Of a DNA stretch of 64,000 nucleotides, positions 26,366 to 33,653 are shown in pieces. A program made the position numbers and the translations under genes. The notes beneath the pieces are model-generated. The model ran no database searches, was not told the DNA's origin, and worked only from the letters and a program-made list of their open reading frames with translations. The stretch comes from Acinetobacter sichuanensis (GTDB lineage: Bacteria > Pseudomonadota > Gammaproteobacteria > Pseudomonadales > Moraxellaceae), in NCBI RefSeq assembly GCF_003024515.2, contig NZ_PYIX02000021.1, positions 1 to 64,000 of the forward strand. The letters run 5' to 3'. Every line of letters starts with the position of its first letter. The first letter of the stretch is position 1.

Positions 26366-27409
26366 TTACTTTTCAAATTGTGCTGACCATTGTTTTAGAA
26401 TGGATTCACGTTGCTCGGCTGCCCAATAAAAATCATTTTTTACCAACTGCTGAGCAAGATTTTTAGGGAAATCTTGGTTTTGACTTTGCACATTTTGATG
26501 CGCAACCATGGAGAAATTTTGTGCATAGGCTTCATTTGCTGCTTGGCTCACTGTCCAATCAATAAATTTTTCTGCACTGCTGCGGTTTTTCGTCCCTTTC
26601 AAAATCGCTGAAGCTTCCATTTCCCAACCTAAACCTTCTGTAGGATAAATAATTGCTAAAGGTGCACCGCGTGATTTCAGCTTAAAGCCAGGATAACCAA
26701 ATGAAATTCCAATGACCGCTTCACCTTGTGCAGCCATTTTGCAAGGCTTAGAACCTGAATGTACATATTGGGAAATATTTTTATCGAGCGCTTGCATATA
26801 GTGCCACGCTTGTTTTTCACCGAAAATTTGCATCCATGCCGTTACATCTAAATAACCTGTCCCACTTGATGCAGGATTTGGCATGATGATTAAACCTTTA
26901 TAGATCGGTTTGGTTAAATCTTGCCATGTATATGGAATTGGTAATTTTTTCTTGGCAAGCTCAACGGTATTGACACATACTGCTGACTCCCAAGCGGTCA
27001 TTCCTGTCCATGTTGGAATCTCTTTTTGACTATAAAAATCTGTTTTTAATTGTTCGACATTTTTAGGGCGATAAGGCTGTAATAAGTCATTTTTTTCCAT
27101 AACCAATAAACTGGTCAATGCCAAACCCATGACCACATCAGCTTGCGGATTTTTCTGCTCGGCTAATAATTTAGCCGTAATAACACCTGTAGAATCGCGC
27201 ACCCATTTTACTTTTAATTCAGGATGCGCTTTGCGTAATTCCCATTGATAACGCTTAAGCTGATCCGCTTCCACTGCGGTATAAACGGTAATTTGCTCAA
27301 CATCATTTGAGCTTGATGAGGTGGTACAAGCAACCGCTAAACACGCTGCTGTAAGACTCATCGTTAAGCTAAAAAACTTTTTTTGATGCTGTTTGAAATA
27401 CTGAATCAT
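26366..27409 (-). CDS. Substrate-binding lipoprotein for 2-aminoethylphosphonate
   Basis: 347-aa type-2 periplasmic binding protein, PhnS2-like. The N-terminus is a lipoprotein signal with lipobox near residues 24-28 (LAVAC), then a Ser-rich linker and ITVYTAVEADQLKRY, typical of the iron(III)/AEP-binding family. An AGGAA ribosome site precedes ATG 27409. It is the first gene of the transporter unit and lies directly downstream of the 30-bp palindrome, so its transcription is probably PhnR-controlled. Confidence 0.88.
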   Translation of the reverse strand: MIQYFKQHQKKFFSLTMSLTAACLAVACTTSSSSNDVEQITVYTAVEADQLKRYQWELRKAHPELKVKWVRDSTGVITAKLLAEQKNPQADVVMGLALTSLLVMEKNDLLQPYRPKNVEQLKTDFYSQKEIPTWTGMTAWESAVCVNTVELAKKKLPIPYTWQDLTKPIYKGLIIMPNPASSGTGYLDVTAWMQIFGEKQAWHYMQALDKNISQYVHSGSKPCKMAAQGEAVIGISFGYPGFKLKSRGAPLAIIYPTEGLGWEMEASAILKGTKNRSSAEKFIDWTVSQAANEAYAQNFSMVAHQNVQSQNQDFPKNLAQQLVKNDFYWAAEQRESILKQWSAQFEK

Positions 27410-27468
27410 GTGACATTCCTAACGAATGCTGCTTCTTGATAAAGCGTATTTCAACAAAAGTTTGTGAC

Positions 27469-27502
27469 AGTTTAATTAATCTGGTTTAAACCAGATTAAT
27501 TA
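27469..27502 (-). promoter_or_regulatory. Probable PhnR operator/promoter of the phn transport unit
   Basis: A perfect 30-bp palindrome without spacer spans 27473-27502, containing the same 20-bp core as 22082-22101. A -10-like TAAACT (plus-strand 27469-27474) abuts it on the minus strand. It lies between the phnR stop and phnS, so it would block the promoter of phnS. Confidence 0.85.
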
Positions 27503-27512
27503 TTTTTATACA

Positions 27513-28250
27513 TTATTCTGATGCTTCAAAATGCAAATCAAGCACATCATGTAACCAATATTCTTGATCGACATCTGTAATTACACCATTTTGATCACAA
27601 TTGGTACGGCAAATATATAAGCCCATACTGCCGACATTGACATGCAAAGCTTTTGCTTGCTGCTCTGAAAATGCGGTTGGATATAGGTTAATATGCGCAC
27701 GTGTTAATTGACGCTGATAATGTTCAGCCATCAAGATGGTGATCGAATCTTCTAATGATTGTGTTAAAAAATCAGGAAATAAACACGCATTTACACGCAA
27801 ATGCTCAACAACAACAGGACGACCGTTGATACTACGTCGACGCCAAATCGAATAGATCTCATCACCGACTGCAATATTTAAATGTGTTGCATCCCACTGT
27901 GTGGCTGGTAGTAACTCTGCTGAAATCAACTCAGTGCTCGGTATGCCGCCTTGCTCTGTCACATATTGGTTAAAACTTTTAGTTGATTGTGGACGATAAA
28001 TAATTCGTGGCGCACGTACAAACCAACCACGGCGGTCTAAACGATAGATTAAACCATCCATTTCTAAGGCTAAAAGTGCTTCCCGAACTGCAACACGTGT
28101 CGTTACAAACTGTTCAGAAAGCACACGCTCAGAAGTGAGTTTAGTATTAGCAGTTAATTGCCCAGACTCAATTTCATGGGCAATCGCATCTCGAATGGCA
28201 ATGTACTTAGGAATACGTGCAGCAGTGTTTTCACGAACAGACATAAACAT
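27513..28250 (-). CDS. phnR: GntR/UTRA-family regulator of phosphonate utilisation
   Basis: 245 aa. The winged helix-turn-helix lies at about residues 15-75 (IPKYIAIRDAIAHEIESGQL, then LTSERVLSEQFVTTRVAVREAL, WFVRAPRI), followed by a UTRA effector domain. Divided arrangement: phnR is transcribed toward phnS, and the palindromes lie in front of phnS and phnW but not in front of phnR itself. This predicts regulation of uptake and catabolism without obvious autoregulation at the same motif. ATG 28250 and ATG 28244 are both possible; neither has a clear ribosome site. The ligand is presumably AEP or a derivative. Confidence 0.88.
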   Translation of the reverse strand: MFMSVRENTAARIPKYIAIRDAIAHEIESGQLTANTKLTSERVLSEQFVTTRVAVREALLALEMDGLIYRLDRRGWFVRAPRIIYRPQSTKSFNQYVTEQGGIPSTELISAELLPATQWDATHLNIAVGDEIYSIWRRRSINGRPVVVEHLRVNACLFPDFLTQSLEDSITILMAEHYQRQLTRAHINLYPTAFSEQQAKALHVNVGSMGLYICRTNCDQNGVITDVDQEYWLHDVLDLHFEASE

Positions 28251-28353
28251 TTATTTTTTGAAAATTTCTTCTAATATACTCAAATATCATGTCCAAGCGA
28301 TGAAATTTTCAAAATATTTATTTTAGATTTTAAGGCTATAGTGAATACAAAAA

Positions 28354-28854
28354 TTAATACATCCCCATCGTGAGATCATCGTTTTTAAAACTTTGATTAA
28401 ATACATCTACAATCCGTTGTAGTTGCAATTCATCTTGCGTTGGCACCACCAACCAATACGGATTTTCTCGAAAAATAACCAGTAATGACAATTGTTTTTG
28501 CTCAGCAAAAAGCTTGATTTGATCAAATAAGATTTCTTCAACTTTTTGTTGTTGGCACACGATATCATTTGCAGCGTCATCTTCATCATCATATTCAAAT
28601 GACTCAAATAAGCGATCTACTTCATTTTCAATCGCTTGATTTAATGCTTCTGTATCCAGTTGTTTTTGTTTAAATATCGTACTTTCATCAATACCATTGG
28701 CATCATATTCTTTAATTTCAACATATTGAATAAAAGAATGCTTTTGATTCAACCAATCTCTAAAAACGGTAAATTCTGTTAAATCATCAGGTAAATCTTG
28801 CTGTTTTAATTCAGGAAAAATGTTCTGAAAAATTTCATAAATATTTTGGGTCAT
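28354..28854 (-). CDS. Paralogue 1 of a three-gene tandem family, unknown function
   Basis: 166 aa from ATG 28854 (MTQNIYEIFQN...), the start conserved with paralogue 2; the frame opens further up at 28887. It is acidic and soluble with no signal. Blocks shared with the neighbours: FPELKQQDLPDDL near the N-terminus, STIF followed by a helix in the middle, and a C-terminal LSLLVIFRENPYWLVVP. An Asp/Glu-rich tract (YDDEDDA) sits at about residue 90. Its first 75 bp are almost identical to those of paralogue 2, whereas the rest is diverged. The family is not recognised. Acidic, tandemly diverging small proteins are often immunity proteins, but no toxin is adjacent. Confidence 0.65.
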   Translation of the reverse strand: MTQNIYEIFQNIFPELKQQDLPDDLTEFTVFRDWLNQKHSFIQYVEIKEYDANGIDESTIFKQKQLDTEALNQAIENEVDRLFESFEYDDEDDAANDIVCQQQKVEEILFDQIKLFAEQKQLSLLVIFRENPYWLVVPTQDELQLQRIVDVFNQSFKNDDLTMGMY

Positions 28855-28914
28855 AATTTTTTCTTTACTAAAAAATTTTGTAATCAATAGCGAAAATAAA
28901 AGAGCGAATCGCGT

Positions 28915-29397
28915 TTAATAGACAAACATTGTTAGGTCGCCATCTTCATCAAATGTTGCATTAAACAATTCGGCGATTTCAGTTAATTTTTCATCGTTTT
29001 GTTTTGGAATAAATATCCAATCTGGATTTTCTTTGACCACAACCAATAAAGACAATTGTTGTTGTTCTGCAGTTTCTTGCAAAGTATTGAAGAAAATTTC
29101 ATAGGTTTCATCCAGTAAATCGATATATTTATTTCCTTTATTCTGTTCAATTAACTGATCAACCGCCTGAGAAATTTTCTGATCAATCACATGACAATCC
29201 ACATTTTTTTCTATTAAAAAATGGTTATCTTCAATGTCATGATTATAAAATTCTTTCATTTCAATGTAGTGCCAAATTTGGATAGATTCATTCATCCATT
29301 CGCTGAACGTATAATAATCATCTAAATCATCAGGTAAATCTTGCTGTTTTAATTCAGGAATAATCTCTTGAAAAATTTCATAAATATTTTGGGTCAT
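28915..29397 (-). CDS. Paralogue 2 of a three-gene tandem family, unknown function
   Basis: 160 aa, beginning MTQNIYEIFQEI with PELKQQDLPDDL and ending in an acidic DGDLTMFVY. The C-terminal block LSLLVVVKENPDWIFIP matches paralogue 1. The start is taken as ATG 29397 by analogy; a second ATG immediately precedes it. The central region (NHFLIEKNVDCHVIDQKI...) is clearly related to paralogues 1 and 3 but has diverged. It lies 60 bp upstream of paralogue 1 in the same direction. No function can be assigned. Confidence 0.65.
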   Translation of the reverse strand: MTQNIYEIFQEIIPELKQQDLPDDLDDYYTFSEWMNESIQIWHYIEMKEFYNHDIEDNHFLIEKNVDCHVIDQKISQAVDQLIEQNKGNKYIDLLDETYEIFFNTLQETAEQQQLSLLVVVKENPDWIFIPKQNDEKLTEIAELFNATFDEDGDLTMFVY

Positions 29398-29495
29398 CAT
29401 TTTTTTCTTTTAAATCAATAGATAAATAAAAAGTAAGTCTTAATTAAACAAACTTACATGAAAGAAAACAGTCATCTTTTTGTAAAAACTTTAAT

Positions 29496-30035
29496 TTAAG
29501 TAGAGCGGCTACATTGATACTTTTCATAATGCTCAATTTTAATCTCTTGATGCTTAAATTGCTTACTAAATGCTTTACAAAATTTTTCTATTTTTGCTTC
29601 ATCATCAGGGACAAGTAACCAATAATAATCTTCAGCATAAATCAACAGCAATTCAAATTTGTACTGTTGTGCCAAGTCTAAAATTTCTTCTAAAACAATA
29701 TCTAATACTTGATCATGAACATTATAATAACGTCCAATCACATTTTTATGTTGCTCATAGTGCTCTAAAATAGGCTGAGCTTTGGCGATAATTTTTTGTT
29801 TTAAGCACTCAATGTCTACTCGCTCATCTTGAAAAATAGTCGATTTTTCAAGCTCATTATCAAAAAAATGATCAGGTTTCATTTTCATTAAATAACACTG
29901 ATTTCCAAAAACAGCAGCATCTATCCACTGCAAAAAAGTTTCAAAACTTTGACGATCTTTTTTCTTCGGAACTTCTGCATTGCGAAGTAAAGGAAACCAA
30001 TGCTGTAAAATTTTATAAATTTTTTTATCATCCAT
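29496..30035 (-). CDS. Paralogue 3 of a three-gene tandem family, unknown function
   Basis: 179 aa, the most diverged member and first in transcription order. Shared landmarks: KIYKILQHWFPLL at the N-terminus, EKSTIFQDERVDIECLKQKI in the middle (compare STIFKQKQLDTEALNQAI in paralogue 1), and LLLIYAEDYYWLLVPD near the end. It is less acidic and carries a C-terminal extension ending CSRST. It is followed by paralogue 2 after 98 bp. Soluble, no signal. No known family recognised. Confidence 0.62.
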   Translation of the reverse strand: MDDKKIYKILQHWFPLLRNAEVPKKKDRQSFETFLQWIDAAVFGNQCYLMKMKPDHFFDNELEKSTIFQDERVDIECLKQKIIAKAQPILEHYEQHKNVIGRYYNVHDQVLDIVLEEILDLAQQYKFELLLIYAEDYYWLLVPDDEAKIEKFCKAFSKQFKHQEIKIEHYEKYQCSRST

Positions 30036-30413
30036 TTTAATGTACTCTTCTTCTGACTTTCTAGCCTAACCAAGCTAACAAAAAATGTTTTAAATCTGAT
30101 GACATTTAAATGATCTGAAGCACGAATACGCTTTAAAATTGCAGAATGATTGTGTATAAACGACTTAATCTAATAAGAAAAACTTAAAAATAATATTAAA
30201 AAATAAATTCAATCAATTGATATTTATATATTTTTTATTTAAATATCAATATCAGATTTAGGTGTTTACTGCTTTATCATGATCTATACATTGGCTGAAC
30301 TTGGCTTTAAATATAAAATAGCCTGTGAAAATAGAAAATTGTCGATATTTTAAAAATCCATTTTATTCATTATTCTCAATAATTGATCTGCAATGGTAAG
30401 GATAGGTTAAATT
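30036..30413. other. AT-rich intergenic region before ktrA
   Basis: It contains an 11-bp perfect inverted repeat (30216-30226 / 30240-30250, arm ATTGATATTTA) with a 13-base loop. No ORF or confident promoter is visible. It separates the divergent paralogue array and the potassium uptake pair, so it should hold promoters for both. Confidence 0.5.
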
Positions 30414-31067
30414 ATGGCACTGTTTGCGGTCATTGGTTTAGGTAGTTTTGGTGGCACAGTTGCGCTCGAACTTACGCAGTTAAATCATGATGTGATTGGC
30501 ATTGATACACTGAAAAAAAATGTCGAAAATATTGCAGATCAAATTAGTCATGCGGTTATTGCTGATGCAACTGATGAACATGTACTTGCCGAACTGAATA
30601 TTAAAAATTGTGATGCTGTTGTCGTTGCCATTGGTGATGATATTGAAGCCAGTATTTTATGTGTACTGCATCTGAAAAACTTAGGTATCAAGCAAATTTT
30701 AGTGAAAGCTAAATCTAAAGCGCATCATATGATTTTATCTCATTTAGGAATTGAACAAATCATTCATCCTGAAGAAGATATGGGAATACGAATTGCGCAA
30801 TCATTAAGCTACCCTATGGTTCGTCGTTATATGGCACTCAATAATGAACGTTACATTGTCAAAATTGAAATTGCTTCAAATTTACAAGGTGCTCAATTTC
30901 AAACGTTGATGGATGATAGCAATAATGAAATTCATACGTTATTGTTACAACGTGGTTCTCATGTATTGTATCAGATTGCACCAGGGACAATTTTACAGGA
31001 AAAAGACATTTTAATTGTCGAAGGTCCTGTAGAACAGTTAAGACAACTTTCAAATCGTTTCTTATAA
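30414..31067 (+). CDS. ktrA: KtrA/TrkA-type potassium uptake regulatory subunit
   Basis: 217-aa cytoplasmic RCK protein with an N-terminal Rossmann loop GLGSFG (8-13) that binds nucleotide and a C-terminal RCK_C segment. Such proteins form octameric rings that gate the membrane subunit. GGATAGG lies ahead of the ATG. The stop is 1 bp before ktrB, so the two are co-translated. The Ktr rather than Trk naming is chosen because a single-RCK protein is paired directly with a TrkH/KtrB-like partner; TrkA proper is twice as long. Confidence 0.88.
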   Translation: MALFAVIGLGSFGGTVALELTQLNHDVIGIDTLKKNVENIADQISHAVIADATDEHVLAELNIKNCDAVVVAIGDDIEASILCVLHLKNLGIKQILVKAKSKAHHMILSHLGIEQIIHPEEDMGIRIAQSLSYPMVRRYMALNNERYIVKIEIASNLQGAQFQTLMDDSNNEIHTLLLQRGSHVLYQIAPGTILQEKDILIVEGPVEQLRQLSNRFL

Positions 31068-31068
31068 A

Positions 31069-32421
31069 ATGAAATTTTATAAAAAAGAACTTATTAATAA
31101 AAAGCACAATCAAATTAACTTAAGCCCACCAAGTTTACTTGCACTTGGTTTTTTAAGTTTTATTTTGATTGGGACACTTTTACTTAAATTACCATTTGCG
31201 CATCATGGTGATTTGCCGTGGATTAAAGCTTTATTTACAGCAACTTCTGCCGTCACGATTACAGGGCTTTCTGTGGTCAATATCGGAGATACGTTCACTC
31301 TATTTGGGCAAATTGTGGTTATGCTGCTCATCCAATGTGGTGGCTTAGGCTTTATGACTTTTGCGATTTTGGCAGCACTGAGTCTTTCACCGAAAATTGG
31401 GCTGAAACAGCAAATCATGGCACAAGAAACCATTGGGCAAACCAGTCTTGCAAAAGCAACATTTACTGTAAAAGGTGTACTGATCTATTCATTATTTTTT
31501 GAATTGATTGGCACAATTATTTTAACCATTGCTTGGACAGGGCAATATGAGTTTAAACATGCATTATTTTATGCTGTTTTTTATAGTATTTCAGCCTTTA
31601 ACAATGGTGGATTTTCCTTATTTCCCAATAGCTTAATGAGCTTTTCCAACCAATATATGGTCACTTTTACCATTAGTATGCTTTATATTATTGGAGGAAT
31701 AGGCTTTTTAGTCTTAATGGATATTAAACGTGCAAAACGTTGGAAAAAACTCAGTCCCAATAGCAAGTTAATTCTTTCGACTATCGCAATTTTAAATCTT
31801 TTTGCTTTTATTGTGATTTGGTTATTAGAAGCACGTAATCCGCTCACTCTCGCTTCAATGTCGATCGGTGATCAAGCATTAAATGCATGGTTCCATGCTA
31901 CCGTTCCGCGCTCCTCTGGCTTTAATAGCCTTGAAGTTGGCAATATGAGTAATGCTTCTGCCTTAGTGACAATGGTCTTAATGTTTATTGGTGGAGGATC
32001 TTTAAGTACGGCTGGTGGTATTAAAGTTGGAACTTTTGCCATTATGGTTTTAAGTGTTATTACCTTTCTAAGACGCTCCGATGAGCTAACAATTTTTAAA
32101 CACTCTGTGTCCTATCAAGCGACATTTAAAGCCTTAGCAGTCATCGCCATTACTTCGATGCTCATTTTAATTGGCTTTTTTACACTTCTTATTTTAGAAC
32201 CCAATAAACGCTTTTTAGATTTATTATTTGAAGCAGTATCTGCCGCCTGTACAGTGGGATTATCACGTGGTATTACCGAAGATTTACATGCAGGCAGCCA
32301 AATTGCTTTAATGTTTCTCATGTTTGCAGGTCGTTTAGGTCCTTTAACTCTTGCTTATTTAATCGCAACACCCAAGAAAAGTCGTGTTAGCCATCCAACC
32401 GCTGAAATTCAGGTGGGCTAA
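31069..32421 (+). CDS. ktrB: KtrB/TrkH-type potassium transporter
   Basis: 450-aa inner-membrane channel-like transporter with four MPM repeats. The selectivity-loop glycine segments are seen in AVTITGLSVVNIGD, SAFNNGGFSL, ATVPRSSGFNSLEVG and ACTVGLSRGITED. It has a Gly-rich intramembrane loop GGGSLSTAGGIKVGTF. It follows ktrA by 1 bp and is followed by a strong terminator (32431-32458). Confidence 0.9.
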   Translation: MKFYKKELINKKHNQINLSPPSLLALGFLSFILIGTLLLKLPFAHHGDLPWIKALFTATSAVTITGLSVVNIGDTFTLFGQIVVMLLIQCGGLGFMTFAILAALSLSPKIGLKQQIMAQETIGQTSLAKATFTVKGVLIYSLFFELIGTIILTIAWTGQYEFKHALFYAVFYSISAFNNGGFSLFPNSLMSFSNQYMVTFTISMLYIIGGIGFLVLMDIKRAKRWKKLSPNSKLILSTIAILNLFAFIVIWLLEARNPLTLASMSIGDQALNAWFHATVPRSSGFNSLEVGNMSNASALVTMVLMFIGGGSLSTAGGIKVGTFAIMVLSVITFLRRSDELTIFKHSVSYQATFKALAVIAITSMLILIGFFTLLILEPNKRFLDLLFEAVSAACTVGLSRGITEDLHAGSQIALMFLMFAGRLGPLTLAYLIATPKKSRVSHPTAEIQVG

Positions 32422-32430
32422 AATGGCAAT

Positions 32431-32458
32431 AAAAAACCACTCTTTTGAGTGGTTTTTT
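32431..32458. terminator. Bidirectional terminator between ktrB and pldA
   Basis: AAAAAACCACTC (32431-32442) pairs with GAGTGGTTTTTT (32447-32458) around TTTT. The two genes converge here, so it can serve both. Confidence 0.92.
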
Positions 32459-32471
32459 ATCATGCTGATCA

Positions 32472-33629
32472 TCAATAAGCATTCATGAGCGATACACCTA
32501 AACCAACATAGGTTGCACGATGATTATAATCGATCAAGCTTTCACCATAACCATCAAAGAGTTGGAAATGCCCACGCAGTTTACCTTTAATTGGAAATGC
32601 CCAATCAAACTGTGCTGCACCATGTGAGTCATCACCACCTTTTAAAGAATGTCGTAACATCAAAGAAAATTCATTCTCTTTCCAACGATAAAATGCGGTT
32701 ACATCGCCACGTCCAACATAATCTTTGATATCAGGATTATTATCATCTTTTGCATCTTCATCTAAGCGATACCAAGGACGCACCATTAGGGCAAAATTGT
32801 CCTTTTCAAAGCCAAGATTTAACATGACACGATTCCAACTTCGAGATAATGGATCAGAACGACCATTAGATTGATGGTTAAATGTCAATCCAAGCAAACG
32901 TCCATGCAAACCTAAAATATCGTAATTGGTTCTAAAAATTAAACTGGCTTCTGGTTCATAATTTGTTTCACGGAAAGGACGTGACTCATCTTCGTTATAC
33001 ACTTGCCAACGTGAAGACTGTGTATAACCTAACCACACATCACCATTATCACCAATTAAGTTTTCAACTGCTTTGGTTTTTAAAGAAATCTGAAATTTTG
33101 CCTCAGTTGACTTTAGGTCTTGAGCTTCATCAACAGTATTTTGTGGATTTGGGCTGTGTGGAAATTCATTTTTATTACTTGACCAATAGGCTGGCAGTAA
33201 ATATACAGGTTGATGCGCACGAATATTCCATGTACCCAGTTTACTGTCTGGCGATAGTTCCCATCGTTTATCTAATAATGAGCTGTTAGGGTCAATTTTT
33301 GCACCATGTACTGAAAATAAGTTTTCGACCTTATCTTCAATTTTAGCTTTCAGTCCCTGTGGTTCTTCTTTTACAACTTGTAATTCTTTTGCTGCTCGCT
33401 GCTCAGATACGACCACAGGTGCCTGTGCAGATGAAGCAGTATCTACCTTAAAAATTGCATCATAACAAGCTAAACGATCTGCATTTGATTCTAATGCGAC
33501 ACAAGCTTGAGTACTTGCAGGGTTAATGGATGCCGTATCATCGGCACAAGCAGATGCCACCCAACCAAAACTGAGCATCATAAAGATGCTCAGATTCAAT
33601 GGTGTGCGTTCAAAATTTTTGAACGACAT
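32472..33629 (-). CDS. pldA: Outer membrane phospholipase A
   Basis: 385-aa outer-membrane beta-barrel hydrolysing phospholipids in the outer leaflet. The catalytic His and Ser are in the motif HQSNGR (His252, Ser254), and the third residue Asn266 is in SRSWNR. The N-terminus has a signal peptide ending about ...SACA-DD and a 120-residue extension before the barrel with a conserved CVALESNADRLACYDAIF-type pair of cysteines, as in Acinetobacter homologues. I chose ATG 33629, which has GGAGA 6 bases upstream. Confidence 0.93.
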   Translation of the reverse strand: MSFKNFERTPLNLSIFMMLSFGWVASACADDTASINPASTQACVALESNADRLACYDAIFKVDTASSAQAPVVVSEQRAAKELQVVKEEPQGLKAKIEDKVENLFSVHGAKIDPNSSLLDKRWELSPDSKLGTWNIRAHQPVYLLPAYWSSNKNEFPHSPNPQNTVDEAQDLKSTEAKFQISLKTKAVENLIGDNGDVWLGYTQSSRWQVYNEDESRPFRETNYEPEASLIFRTNYDILGLHGRLLGLTFNHQSNGRSDPLSRSWNRVMLNLGFEKDNFALMVRPWYRLDEDAKDDNNPDIKDYVGRGDVTAFYRWKENEFSLMLRHSLKGGDDSHGAAQFDWAFPIKGKLRGHFQLFDGYGESLIDYNHRATYVGLGVSLMNAY

Positions 33630-33653
33630 AAAATTCTCCAAAAAATATTGGTT

